From the NCBI RefSeq assembly GCF_020252395.1, contig NZ_JADCDB010000020.1, positions 1 to 64,000 on the forward strand: a stretch of 64,000 nt of DNA, given 5' to 3'. Positions 42,744 to 50,856 of this stretch are shown piece by piece. Within the stretch, counting starts at the first letter, position 1, and every line of letters starts with the position of its first letter. The notes under the pieces were generated by a model. It was not told where the DNA came from. It was given only the letters and a program-made list of their open reading frames with translations, and did not search any database. Position numbers and translations under genes: made by a program. This DNA comes from Aestuariivirga sp. (GTDB taxonomy: Bacteria > Pseudomonadota > Alphaproteobacteria > Rhizobiales > Aestuariivirgaceae).

Positions 42744-44984
42744 TCAACTGCATTTCGAATAGCCGCAAGAGAGGCAGGCGGCGCAACCTTCCTGGGACAT
42801 CAGCGTGGCATTGCCGCATTGCGGGCATGCAAGGTGGCTGCGTGCTGCCGAGCCGGAAACATTCAGGCTCTCACGGCTTGGATCGAGGAAACCGGTATCG
42901 ATCATGTGCCGCTCGATGATGCCGCCAATGGCGGCAAGCAGGCTCGGCACATAGCGCCCCCCCATCCATTGACCGCCGCGCGGGTCGAACACCGCTTTCA
43001 GCTCGTCGACGACGAAGGACACATCGCCGCCGCGCCGGAACACGGCGGAAATCATGCGGGTCAAAGCCACGGTCCAGGCATAGTGCTCCATGTTCTTCGA
43101 GTTGATGAAGATTTCGAACGGCCGGCGCACGCCCTCTTCCACGACGTCATTGATGGTGATGTAGATCGCGTGGCCGGTTTCCGGCCAGCGAAGCTTGTAG
43201 GTCATCCCGGGCAGTACCTCCTCACGCTGGCGCGGGTGGTGATCGTCTGCACCCGTCAGAAGGTTCGGTGAGACGCTGGACAGGACGCTGCCCGTCACTG
43301 CATTGGGGCGATAGGTGGTGCAGCCCTTGAGGCCAAGGTCGTAGGCTTCCTCATAGACGTCCTTGAAGCTTTCGAATGGAAAGTCCTCAGGAATGTTGAT
43401 GGTCTTGGAAATCGAGCTGTCGACATGCTTCTGCACCGCCGCCTGCATCAGGAGATGGGCCGATGGCGTCAGCTGGTCGGCGGTGACGAAGGCTGGCGGC
43501 AACGGGGCATCGGCGCCGCGCATCTGCCAGTAAAGTGAGGCTGCATAGTCCGTCACTGCCTCGCTGCGCGTGCTTCCGCCGGGCTGCAGCACCTTGCGTT
43601 CATAGCGTAAGCTGAAGATCGGCTCGATGCCGCTCGACACGTTGCCCGTGATGAGCGAGATCGTGCCCGCCGGGGCAACCGAGGTCAGAAGCCCATTACG
43701 CAGGCCATGGCGGGCAATGCGGCTGCGCAATTCCCCGCTCAGCCCTGCTGCATGGCCGGTTGCGCCAAACCGGCTGGCGTCGAAGAGCGGGAATGGTCCG
43801 CGTTCCTCCGCCAGAGCAATGCTTGACCCATAGGCTGCCTGTTCAATGACCGCCATCCATTGACGTGCTGCCTCCGCCGCTTCCCACGTGCCATAGTTCA
43901 AGCCGCACATGACAAGTGCATCGGCAAGGCCGGTGATGCCGAGCCCGATGCGGCGCTTCGCCAATGCCTCCGCGCGTTGCTGCGGCAAGGGATAATTCGA
44001 GATGTCGATGACATTGTCCAGGAAGCGCACCGCCGTCGCTGCGGTTTGCCGCAACGCGGACTCGTCGATGCGGGCATCCGGGGCGAAAGGGCTGAGCACG
44101 AAGCGTGTGAGGTTCAGCGAGCCCAGCAGGCAGGCGCCATAGGGCGGCAACGGCTGCTCGCCGCAGGGATTCGTGGCGCCGATTGTCTCGCAATAGGAGA
44201 GATTGTTCTCGGCATTGATGCGGTCGATGAAGATTACGCCAGGTTCTGCAAACCCATATGTCGCACGGACGATCTGCTCCCACAGCCGCACAGCCGGAAC
44301 GGTGCGGAAGGTGCGGCCCTCGAACACCAGCGGCCACTCCGCTTTCGCCTTCACTGCCGCCATGAAGGCGTCGGTCACCAGCACCGAGAGATTGAAGTTG
44401 CGCAACCGCCCGGACTGCTGCTTGGCGACAATAAAATCCTCGATGTCGGGGTGGTCGCAGCGCATGGTGCCCATCATGGCGCCGCGCCTTGTGCCGGCGG
44501 ACATGATCGTCTTGCACATGGCGTCCCACACCTCCATGAAGCTGATGGGGCCCGAGGCATCCGCCCCGACGCCGCGCACCGGCGCACCGCGCGGCCGCAG
44601 AGTGGAAAAATCATGCCCGATGCCGCCGCCCTGCTGCATGGTGAGGGCCGCTTCCTTGAGTTGGGTGAAGATACCGTCGAGCGAATCCGGGATGCGGCCC
44701 ATGACGAAGCAGTTGAATAGCGTCACCTGGCGATTGGTGCCGGCGCCGGCGAGAATCCGCCCGGCGGGGAGGAAGCGATAATCTTCCAGGATGCGGTAGA
44801 AGCTGTCGGCCCACACGAGCCTCCCATCGGGGCCCTCGGCGGCAGACACCGCATGTGCCACGCGCCGCCAACTGTCCTCGATGCCGGTTTCGGCTTCCAT
44901 GCCATCACCAGGGCTGTAACGGTACTTCATCGCCCAAATTTCACGTGCAATGGGGGCGAGGGACGGTCGGGCTGGGATATCCAT
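42744..44984 (-). CDS. nrdJ: NrdJ, B12-dependent class II ribonucleotide reductase
   Basis: Makes deoxyribonucleotides using adenosylcobalamin. 746 residues, single subunit. F-N-C-F near residue 90, the F-S-T-L-R-P-R-G-A-P-V-R-G active-site segment, N-P-C-G-E-Q-P-L-P-P-Y-G-A-C, and the P-T-S/A-T-G/P-A-G-T-I-S-type loop seen as S-V-A-P-A-G-T-I-S. The C-terminal tail has two C-x2-C-type pairs (C-P-Q-C-G, C-x-x-C-x-x-C-G-Y) for redox and zinc. Good ribosome site (GGAGGT) before the ATG. A LexA-like site lies 59-73 bp upstream and hairpin repeats beyond it. No cobalamin riboswitch is visible. Confidence 0.95.
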   Translation of the reverse strand: MDIPARPSLAPIAREIWAMKYRYSPGDGMEAETGIEDSWRRVAHAVSAAEGPDGRLVWADSFYRILEDYRFLPAGRILAGAGTNRQVTLFNCFVMGRIPDSLDGIFTQLKEAALTMQQGGGIGHDFSTLRPRGAPVRGVGADASGPISFMEVWDAMCKTIMSAGTRRGAMMGTMRCDHPDIEDFIVAKQQSGRLRNFNLSVLVTDAFMAAVKAKAEWPLVFEGRTFRTVPAVRLWEQIVRATYGFAEPGVIFIDRINAENNLSYCETIGATNPCGEQPLPPYGACLLGSLNLTRFVLSPFAPDARIDESALRQTAATAVRFLDNVIDISNYPLPQQRAEALAKRRIGLGITGLADALVMCGLNYGTWEAAEAARQWMAVIEQAAYGSSIALAEERGPFPLFDASRFGATGHAAGLSGELRSRIARHGLRNGLLTSVAPAGTISLITGNVSSGIEPIFSLRYERKVLQPGGSTRSEAVTDYAASLYWQMRGADAPLPPAFVTADQLTPSAHLLMQAAVQKHVDSSISKTINIPEDFPFESFKDVYEEAYDLGLKGCTTYRPNAVTGSVLSSVSPNLLTGADDHHPRQREEVLPGMTYKLRWPETGHAIYITINDVVEEGVRRPFEIFINSKNMEHYAWTVALTRMISAVFRRGGDVSFVVDELKAVFDPRGGQWMGGRYVPSLLAAIGGIIERHMIDTGFLDPSRESLNVSGSAARSHLACPQCGNATLMSQEGCAACLSCGYSKCS

Positions 44985-45042
44985 TGCAGAACCTCCGGTT
45001 ACTGCGGAGTGTAATGCGGCGGAGCGGCGGAGTCGAGTATTT

Positions 45043-45057
45043 GTTCTCTTTTTGTAC
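45043..45057 (-). promoter_or_regulatory. LexA-like site upstream of nrdJ
   Basis: GTTC-N7-GTAC, one mismatch from the GTTC-N7-GTTC LexA motif, 59-73 bp before the nrdJ start. The bases in between (TCTTTTT) resemble known rhizobial LexA sites. Repeat copy B starts two to three bases further out. Confidence 0.5.
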
Positions 45058-45060
45058 CTA

Positions 45061-45108
45061 GCGCATGTTCCGATCAGGTGGAATCAACTGATCGAAAAGA
45101 ACATGCGC
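45061..45108. repeat. Bulged-hairpin intergenic repeat, copy B
   Basis: 10-bp outer arms GCGCATGTTC (45061-45070) and GAACATGCGC (45099-45108), 7-bp inner arms CGATCAG (45071-45077) and CTGATCG (45088-45094), one-sided AAAA bulge at 45095-45098. Same architecture as copies A and C with a different arm sequence. Confidence 0.65.
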
Positions 45109-45122
45109 CAGATCAATAGTTT

Positions 45123-45170
45123 GAGCATGATCTTATCGCAAAAGCGGTTCCACTTTTGCGGATCATGCTC
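45123..45170. repeat. Bulged-hairpin intergenic repeat, copy C
   Basis: 10-bp outer arms GAGCATGATC (45123-45132) and GATCATGCTC (45161-45170), 8-bp inner arms CGCAAAAG (45137-45144) and CTTTTGCG (45153-45160), one-sided TTAT bulge at 45133-45136, loop CGGTTCCA. It is copy A's sequence family in the opposite orientation. Ends at the plsC stop codon and lies 14 bp from copy B. Confidence 0.75.
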
Positions 45171-45892
45171 TAGATGCCCAGTCGGCCCTCCGCCACAAGC
45201 CGAGCCGTCTCCGTTTCAATCATCGTTTCTAGTCGCGACTGAAACGCTTTCCGGTCCAGTCCGGGCGGAATGGGCGGGAGGAATGAGATCACCACGGTGC
45301 CGGGCCAGCGCAGGAACTGACGGCGCGGCCAGAACAGGCCAGAGTTCAGGGCAAATGGCACACAGGGCACGTCAAGCTTGCCATAGAGTGCGGCAGCGCC
45401 AGGCTTGTAGTCCGGCGGATCATCCGGCGCCCGGCGTGTTCCCTCCGGCATAATCACCACCTGGCGTCCCATGGCGATGGCTTTCTCCGCGGCGCCGATC
45501 ATGGTGCGCAAGGCCCGTGTCCCGGCAGAGCGCTCCACAGGAATCATCCGGAACTTATAGATGAACCAGCCGAAGAACGGGATGTATGTCAGTTCCCTCT
45601 TCAGCACCATCGCAGGGTCGTCCAACAGCGGCAGAATGGCGTAGGTTTCCCAAAAGGACTGGTGCTTGCCGGCCACGAGACAGGCGCCTTGCGGAATGTT
45701 CTCCTCACCGCGCACCTCCATTCGGATGCCGGCAATCGTCCGGAGCCAGAACAGCGACGACCGCGCCCACACCTGGAGCGCGCGGATCGACCATTTGCGC
45801 GGCGTGAAATAGAAGACCGCGCCGAGCACCAGAAACAACGCGAGGTTGACGTAAAAGACGATGTTGAACAGCGCGGAACGGAGATAGATCAC
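45170..45892 (-). CDS. plsC: PlsC-family 1-acyl-sn-glycerol-3-phosphate acyltransferase
   Basis: Adds the second acyl chain in phosphatidic acid synthesis. 240 residues from a GTG at 45892 that overlaps the ftsX stop. N-terminal membrane segment, catalytic motif K-H-Q-S-F-W-E (H-x4-E rather than the textbook H-x4-D; the Glu variant occurs in relatives), the F-x-x-x-F-R-x-I-P-V-E-R block and P-E-G-T-R. A longer frame to 45943 inside ftsX is unlikely. Cotranscribed with ftsE-ftsX. Confidence 0.9.
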   Translation of the reverse strand: MIYLRSALFNIVFYVNLALFLVLGAVFYFTPRKWSIRALQVWARSSLFWLRTIAGIRMEVRGEENIPQGACLVAGKHQSFWETYAILPLLDDPAMVLKRELTYIPFFGWFIYKFRMIPVERSAGTRALRTMIGAAEKAIAMGRQVVIMPEGTRRAPDDPPDYKPGAAALYGKLDVPCVPFALNSGLFWPRRQFLRWPGTVVISFLPPIPPGLDRKAFQSRLETMIETETARLVAEGRLGI

Positions 45893-46779
45893 GTGACAAC
45901 ACCGAGCCGGCGCATCAGCGTGATGCGCGCGGTGATGAGGCATATGAATGTGGCCGCGACCGGCACGGCAAACAGCATCCCATAGCTCCAGATAGCGATG
46001 CTGGGCGTGGCGAACAAGAGCCCGCGGCTGGCCGCCGCGACGCCGGTTTCGCTGCCGCCGCCGAACAGCCCGAGCAGCAGGAAGGTGAACAGACCAAGCC
46101 CGACGCCGATGAAGCCTGAGAGCAGCCCGGTGCGCAGGAAGCGCCCGTCGATCTGGCGCGCGATGTAGCTGTCACGGGCGCCGACGAGATGCAGCAGGTC
46201 GACGATATGGCGATTGGCCTGAAGCACGGCGCGGGTGGCGAAGATCACGATGGCGATGGCCGATACCGAGATTAACAGCAGGATCGCATAGGACACGGCG
46301 GACAAGGCGCGTGCCATGCGCGTCAACTCCGCTTCCCATTTCTGGTGAGTGTCGAGCCTTGCGCCTTTTACCTGCGAAAGCGCCTGTTCCAACGCTGCAA
46401 TATCGGGAGGGTTGTTGACGTCTGAGACAACCCGGATCAGCCGCGGGACGGGCAGCCCTGCAAGTGAGCGCGTGCCGAGCCAGGGCTCAAGCAGCTTGGC
46501 GCCGGCACTCTCGTCCAGCACGTCCGCCTCCACGATGCCGGGGAACGCGGCGGTGATGCGGCGCGCCTTCTCGACCTCCTGCGCGATGTCGGCATCACGG
46601 ACGACCCGCACTTGCACGGTCATCTCGCGTGACAATGCGCTGGTCCAGCTTGTCACGGCGCGGTCGACCAGGATCAGTGCGCCAATGGCGAGGCACGCGA
46701 GATAGCACATCACGGCCATGGTCACCGTGAGCGAAGTGAGGGAGGCCGCGGTGGCCGGTATGATGGCGCCCGGCTTCAT
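45889..46779 (-). CDS. ftsX: FtsX, cell-division ABC transporter permease
   Basis: 296 residues from the ATG at 46779, overlapping the ftsE stop as ATGA. N-terminal membrane segment at about 14-36, a periplasmic domain of about 110 residues, then three hydrophobic segments. With FtsE it controls peptidoglycan hydrolases at the septum through periplasmic partners. Typical alphaproteobacterial length. Confidence 0.92.
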   Translation of the reverse strand: MKPGAIIPATAASLTSLTVTMAVMCYLACLAIGALILVDRAVTSWTSALSREMTVQVRVVRDADIAQEVEKARRITAAFPGIVEADVLDESAGAKLLEPWLGTRSLAGLPVPRLIRVVSDVNNPPDIAALEQALSQVKGARLDTHQKWEAELTRMARALSAVSYAILLLISVSAIAIVIFATRAVLQANRHIVDLLHLVGARDSYIARQIDGRFLRTGLLSGFIGVGLGLFTFLLLGLFGGGSETGVAAASRGLLFATPSIAIWSYGMLFAVPVAATFICLITARITLMRRLGVVT

Positions 46780-47432
46780 TGCAGGTTCAGCATGCCCTGT
46801 TCGAGATGCAGCACCGGTCGCTCGGCCTGGCGCACCAGCCCCTTGTCGTGGGTGGCGATCAGCATGGTGGTGCCAAGGCGGTTGAGCTCGAGGAACAGGT
46901 GCAACAGGCGCTTTGCCAGCACCGGGTCGACGTTGCCCGTCGGTTCGTCGGCGAGCAGCAGCTGCGGTTTGGCGATGACGGCACGGGCGATGGCCGCCCG
47001 CTGCTTCTCGCCGCCGGACAGGACGGGCGGCAGGTCGGCAGATTTCTGCGCCAGCCCCACCCAATCGAGAAGATCCATCACGTCGCGCCGGTAGGAGGCT
47101 TCCGGCTTGCCAGTCACGCGGAGAGGCAGAGCCACATTATCATATGTCGACAGATGATCGAGCAAGCGAAATTCCTGGAACACAACGCCAATGCGGCGGC
47201 GGATTGGGGGCAGCTTATTGTGGCTGAGACCGGTCACGTCCTCGCCGAAGATCTTCAGTGTGCCACGCGTCGGCCGCAGCGCCAGGAACAGCAGCTTCAG
47301 CAACGACGATTTGCCTGCCCCCGACGGACCGGTGAGGAAGTAGAAATCCCCCGTGCGCACGGCAAAACTCACGTCGCGGAGGACTTCCGGTCCATCGCCA
47401 TATCGCAAACCTACATTTTCCAGCCGCAACAC
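46776..47432 (-). CDS. ftsE: FtsE, cell-division ABC transporter ATPase
   Basis: 218 residues. Walker A G-P-S-G-A-G-K-S-S near 36-44, signature L-S-G-G-E-K-Q-R, Walker B L-L-L-A-D-E-P-T-G, and the FtsE-typical V-G-V-V-F-Q-E-F-R-L-L region. First gene of the ftsE-ftsX-plsC operon. An exact CtrA site lies 49 bp upstream, suggesting cell-cycle control. Confidence 0.94.
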   Translation of the reverse strand: MLRLENVGLRYGDGPEVLRDVSFAVRTGDFYFLTGPSGAGKSSLLKLLFLALRPTRGTLKIFGEDVTGLSHNKLPPIRRRIGVVFQEFRLLDHLSTYDNVALPLRVTGKPEASYRRDVMDLLDWVGLAQKSADLPPVLSGGEKQRAAIARAVIAKPQLLLADEPTGNVDPVLAKRLLHLFLELNRLGTTMLIATHDKGLVRQAERPVLHLEQGMLNLQ

Positions 47433-47480
47433 GGAGCCGTCCCTTCTTTTCCCCCTAAGTCTACTTAAACCATCCGAGCT

Positions 47481-47496
47481 TTAACGAGGCATTAAC
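47481..47496. promoter_or_regulatory. CtrA-type site, exact TTAA-N7-TTAAC, between ftsE and the zinc-ribbon gene
   Basis: TTAA at 47481-47484, seven bases, TTAAC at 47492-47496. It lies 49 bp before ftsE and 46-58 bp before the divergent zinc-ribbon gene, so it could control either or both. Confidence 0.55.
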
Positions 47497-47553
47497 CACG
47501 GCGGAGAATAACTGTAACCGTACTGCGCAAGATTCTCCGGGATGGCACCTAAC

Positions 47554-48255
47554 ATGATTGCCCGATGCCCCATCTGCTCGTCGCGCCATGACATTCCGCC
47601 TCCAGGACTTGACGGAGGCGGAACGCTGGTCGATTGCGCGAGCTGTGGACATACATGGGTGGAACCCCCCTCCGCCGCGACGGAACTCCTCATGCAGGAC
47701 GCGACAGCCCCGGAGCCGGTTCCGAAAACCGGCGCCATACATCCGCTGATCGAGGCCGCGCGAGGTGCCCAGAAGGAGTTCCGCCTGCGGCGCCGGGCGC
47801 GCCGTGTGCAGCTTGCTGCATGGGCGGGGCTCGCGGTTCTCACGCTTGCACCGGCCATCGGTGTACTGGCCTTTCCGGAACAGGTCGTGGCGGCGGTTCC
47901 GGGCAGCATCGGTCTCTATGGCTGGATGGGGCGGGAGGTGAATATCTATGGCCTCGAAATCCGCAAGGTCGACCTGCAGCACCTGATCGTCGATGGCCGG
48001 AAGGTCATCGCCATCAAGGGCGAACTCACCAATGTCTCCTCCACGGAACGCAAGATCCCCTGGCTGCGTTTCGGTCTACGCTCAAAGGACAACGCAGAGG
48101 TCTATCACTGGACGCTCGACACCGAAGTGCGCCCGCTCAGGCCGGGCGAGAGCACCAGCTTCGTCACGCGCCTTGCCTCTCCTCCCGACGCGGCGCGGAA
48201 CCTCGAAATACGGTTTGCCCGGGCTGACGAAGTCGGCTCGGATAACGGGCCATGA
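47554..48255 (+). CDS. Zinc-ribbon membrane protein (MJ0042/DUF3426 type)
   Basis: 233 residues from the ATG at 47554; an earlier ATG at 47542. N-terminal zinc ribbon with C-P-I-C at 5-8 and C-A-S-C about 22 residues later, then a proline-rich linker, one membrane segment at about 88-108, and a C-terminal beta-rich domain of the DUF3426 type (V-D-G-x-K-V-I-A-I-K-G-E-L-T-N-V-S). Common next to ftsE in Alphaproteobacteria. Function unknown; a CtrA site upstream suggests cell-cycle expression. Overlaps hpt by 4 bp. Confidence 0.83.
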   Translation: MIARCPICSSRHDIPPPGLDGGGTLVDCASCGHTWVEPPSAATELLMQDATAPEPVPKTGAIHPLIEAARGAQKEFRLRRRARRVQLAAWAGLAVLTLAPAIGVLAFPEQVVAAVPGSIGLYGWMGREVNIYGLEIRKVDLQHLIVDGRKVIAIKGELTNVSSTERKIPWLRFGLRSKDNAEVYHWTLDTEVRPLRPGESTSFVTRLASPPDAARNLEIRFARADEVGSDNGP

Positions 48256-48827
48256 GCGAACTCACGATTGACGGTCACCGCATCGGCATCCTGTTTAGCC
48301 AAGCGGAAATCGCAGCGCGGGTAACGGCCATTGCGGCCGACATTGCGGCCCGCAATCCGGCCAACCTACTCGTTGTTCCCATTCTCAAGGGAAGCTTCGT
48401 CTTCGCCGCGGACCTGATCCGCGCCATGCATCATGCGGGGCTTTCGCCCGAAGTCGATTTCATGATCTTGTCCAGCTACCGGAAATCGATGCAGTCTTCC
48501 GGTCAGGTGACCGTGCTGCGCGATATCGAGACAGATGTGCGTGACCGTGACGTGTTGCTGATCGACGATATTCTCGAATCGGGACGCACGTTGGCCTTCG
48601 CCAAGGACCTGCTCGCCGCGCGAGGCGCCAAGCGCACCTACACCGCCGTGCTGCTGAACAAGCCCGGTCATCTCGCAGCCCACATCGCAGCGGATTTCGA
48701 GGGCTTCGAATGCCCTGACAAATTCGTGGTGGGCTATGGGATGGACATGGCGCATCAGTTCCGGGAACTGCCCTTCGTCGGCCACGTCATTCCGCCTGGC
48801 ACCGCCTCAGCCCAGGCTGGCGCCTAG
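48252..48827 (+). CDS. hpt: Hpt, hypoxanthine phosphoribosyltransferase
   Basis: Purine salvage: hypoxanthine (or guanine) plus PRPP to the nucleotide. 191 residues. L-K-G-S-F-V-F near residue 46, the PRPP-binding V-L-L-I-D-D-I-L-E-S-G-R-T-L, and K-F-V-V-G-Y-G-M-D near the C-terminus. Start overlaps the zinc-ribbon stop (ATGA). Confidence 0.93.
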   Translation: MSELTIDGHRIGILFSQAEIAARVTAIAADIAARNPANLLVVPILKGSFVFAADLIRAMHHAGLSPEVDFMILSSYRKSMQSSGQVTVLRDIETDVRDRDVLLIDDILESGRTLAFAKDLLAARGAKRTYTAVLLNKPGHLAAHIAADFEGFECPDKFVVGYGMDMAHQFRELPFVGHVIPPGTASAQAGA

Positions 48828-49007
48828 CAAGAAGGCCGCCGACGCGACCAGGGCGCCAAGCAGGAACCCCATTAGCATCGCCGAAAAAAACCGGCCAGAC
48901 TCAGCCTCTTTATGGGCGTCACGCATGCGCATTGCAGCCCTGACGGCAAAGGTCTCCAGCTCCCGGCGCGGTAGAAGCCTGATTGTCTCGAATGCCCGCT
49001 CTTCCAT
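48807..49007 (-). CDS. Small membrane protein of unknown function
   Basis: 66 residues. The N-terminal two-thirds is charged and helical (R-E-L-E-T-F-A-V-R-A-A-M-R-M-R-D-A), then one C-terminal membrane segment (about 43-63). Overlaps the 3' end of hpt by 21 bp. No family recognised. A coding call rests on length, composition and the plausible topology, so it is tentative. Confidence 0.45.
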   Translation of the reverse strand: MEERAFETIRLLPRRELETFAVRAAMRMRDAHKEAESGRFFSAMLMGFLLGALVASAAFLLGASLG

Positions 49008-49053
49008 GGTCCGATCCCGTTTCGGAACTGACGAGCAAGTACCATGCCAGACC

Positions 49054-49506
49054 TCACGTCAGCAGGAAGAGCAGCACGAACAATCCGCCTGCCGCACAGG
49101 CCACCACCGGCCAGAGGCCGGAAGACGCGACGTGGCGCGGTGGCTCGCTGTGGGGGAACACCATCGCGCCCGCGAGGTCATCGGCGGATGGCGTGAACAC
49201 CTCTGCTTCGAGAGAGCAAGCGTGAAGAGGTTCTTTGACTTCAACCGCAAAGGAGTGCCGCGTTGAGGACGATGCAGCGCCCCTGCCGCCGACCGTCAGC
49301 AGTGGCATGCCCAGGACCACTGGGCGAGAGGCCGGCGGAGGCTCCTCACGCTGTAAATGGCGCTGAAGAAGGAGTGGATCGGCTGCGAGCCGCATCAGGT
49401 CCTGCTCCCGGCTGTCGGCTGCCGCAGCCCGCGTGCGTGCGGCGCCAAGCTCTGCCAGCATCTCGCCAGGCGTGACCGCCGGATCAATTGGTATTGCCAT
49501 TACCAT
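49054..49506 (-). CDS. Unknown tail-anchored protein at the end of the flagellar block
   Basis: 150 residues from the ATG at 49506; MAIP at 49500 is an alternative. Alanine- and proline-rich cytoplasmic part, no domain recognised, and a C-terminal hydrophobic segment at about 130-149 (L-W-P-V-V-A-C-A-A-G-G-L-F-V-L-L). Start overlaps the FliL-like gene by 23 bp, so it belongs to the same transcript. Possible flagellar accessory protein, by position only. Confidence 0.5.
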   Translation of the reverse strand: MVMAIPIDPAVTPGEMLAELGAARTRAAAADSREQDLMRLAADPLLLQRHLQREEPPPASRPVVLGMPLLTVGGRGAASSSTRHSFAVEVKEPLHACSLEAEVFTPSADDLAGAMVFPHSEPPRHVASSGLWPVVACAAGGLFVLLFLLT

Positions 49507-49960
49507 TTGTCCAGTTGGTGCGTATGTCCTCCTTCTTCACATAGTTCAGTTGCTGCAGCAGCACTTGCCGCACCAGCTCCATGCCGAGCCGCTTGTTCGC
49601 CTCCCGGGCAATGGTGTCGGTGAGTTTGTCCAGGTCTTCCGGCTTCAGCCGCCGGAAGTCGACGTCGAAGCTCGTGAAGATCACACGGAAAGAAGAGTCC
49701 TTGATGTAGGGTATGGGGTCCAGCTTCTCCTGGGCCAGCAACGCGCGATCGGCAACGAAGGAGAGCTGAAGGATGACGTAGCCCACCACGTCGCCGCCGC
49801 GAATCACCGGAACGCTGATCAGCTCCGACATCAGTTGCTCCACTCCCTGGTCTTCAGCAGAACTGGACTCAGCAGCCGGCTGACCGAGATAGACCGATGC
49901 GAATGTCGCCCCGGCCGTCACCAGGATCACCCAAACCCCGATTGCCACAAGTTTCAGCAT
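49484..49960 (-). CDS. FliL-like single-pass membrane protein
   Basis: 158 residues. N-terminal membrane anchor (about 3-25), a periplasmic domain with S-V-P-V-I-R-G-G-D-V-V-G-Y-V-I-L-Q-L, and a C-terminal helix ending L-V-R-Q-V-L-L-Q-Q-L-N-Y. Topology and size resemble FliL, which sits at the flagellar stator. The sequence match is weak and I infer the relation mainly from topology and location. Overlaps the unknown gene downstream. Confidence 0.6.
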   Translation of the reverse strand: MLKLVAIGVWVILVTAGATFASVYLGQPAAESSSAEDQGVEQLMSELISVPVIRGGDVVGYVILQLSFVADRALLAQEKLDPIPYIKDSSFRVIFTSFDVDFRRLKPEDLDKLTDTIAREANKRLGMELVRQVLLQQLNYVKKEDIRTNWTNGNGNTN

Positions 49961-49966
49961 GACCGG

Positions 49967-50329
49967 TCACCAGCCGCGCGCACCGCTCCGGCAATAGGTT
50001 CCATCGGATTCGGCATCCCTGAGGCCGTTGACAATGATGTCGCTGATCTCGCCAACGGCCGCGATGTGCAGCTTCAGCAGGCGGCTGTTTTCCTGAAGTT
50101 CATGCGAAAGCCTGCGCAGCATGGGCGCCAGGGCTGACCCGGCCGCTGCGGAGATCTCCTTTCGCTGAGCGGCCATCAGCTCCCGAAGCGCCTGATTTTT
50201 TCTGTCCGTGAAGCCGGCGTGCGTGAAGATCTTCTGGTCGCGAAGGGCAGCGTTCTCTTCATCCACCGCCTCGATGAGTTTCATGAGGGCCGGCGCTACA
50301 GCCGTGATGTTAACCGACGGTGCCGTCAT
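49967..50329 (-). CDS. FlgN-like flagellar export chaperone
   Basis: 120 residues, all-helical. L-x-x-L-I-E-A-V-D-E-E-N-A-A-L-R-D near the N-terminus and S-R-L-L-K-L-H-I-A-A-V-x-x-I-S-D-I-I near the C-terminus match the FlgN pattern of a long helical hairpin with a final Tyr/Gly-rich tail. FlgN keeps FlgK and FlgL export-ready. Sits in the flagellar block between FlgJ-like and FliL-like genes. Confidence 0.65.
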   Translation of the reverse strand: MTAPSVNITAVAPALMKLIEAVDEENAALRDQKIFTHAGFTDRKNQALRELMAAQRKEISAAAGSALAPMLRRLSHELQENSRLLKLHIAAVGEISDIIVNGLRDAESDGTYCRSGARGW

Positions 50330-50336
50330 AAGGTCA

Positions 50337-50837
50337 TCATCCCTGCTTGCCGATCACATGGAGTGCGTTCATTGAGAAATAGGGCCACTGCGTATCGCGT
50401 TGCGGTGCGGGCCCGGACCCGGAGGAGGCCAGCAGTCCGGCAATTCCCACACCCCCTTTCGCCGCGTAAACCCCGGCCAGCTGGTCCGCTGCCATCGAGC
50501 GCCAGATGCCGGCGGATGGACCTCCGCCGAAAGCTCCAGAGTCCTCCTCCGGCAGAAGCGTCTCGAAAAGACTGCGCAGCACCATGCGCTCGAAGCCCTG
50601 ATGGGCCGACGTCTTGTCATCCGCACGTGCCGGTGTGCCTGGCGATGCGGACTGCGCTGGAGTGACCCCAGCGTTATGAACGGGAGCTGCACTCGGCGTC
50701 CCCGTATCGACGAGGGTTTCGAACTTTGCCGCGGCGCCGCTCATTGACGTGAGCCGGGCAACGGCTGCGGTCCGGCGTGCGGGATCTGCAGCGCGCATCA
50801 CGTCGGCAACGAGGTCTGACGGAAGGGTAACGGCCAT
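50337..50837 (-). CDS. FlgJ N-terminal/CheL-like rod-binding protein
   Basis: 166 residues. Rod-binding domain at about 80-135: F-E-R-M-V-L-R-S-L-F-E-T-L-L-P-E, then G-G-G-x-x-x-G-I-W-R-S-M-A-A-D-Q-L-A. The muramidase half found in enteric FlgJ is absent, as usual in rhizobia where the gene is called cheL. The separate transglycosylase at 59447 may supply the peptidoglycan-cutting activity. Confidence 0.78.
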   Translation of the reverse strand: MAVTLPSDLVADVMRAADPARRTAAVARLTSMSGAAAKFETLVDTGTPSAAPVHNAGVTPAQSASPGTPARADDKTSAHQGFERMVLRSLFETLLPEEDSGAFGGGPSAGIWRSMAADQLAGVYAAKGGVGIAGLLASSGSGPAPQRDTQWPYFSMNALHVIGKQG

Positions 50838-50856
50838 GGGGTTTCTCCATATGATA

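Noticed and set aside
44938-44953. TTTCACGTGCAAT near the nrdJ start, resembling parS
   Set aside because: Right arm is wrong (GCAAT instead of GAAAC) and it is far from the parAB region.
44985-45169. Cobalamin riboswitch upstream of B12-dependent nrdJ
   Set aside because: The gap is only 185 bp, mostly hairpin repeats, and has no B12-box-like conserved core.
49433-50137. 234-residue plus-strand frame across the FliL-like and FlgN-like genes
   Set aside because: The minus-strand frames have ordered starts, overlaps and membrane or helical features; the plus frame has none.
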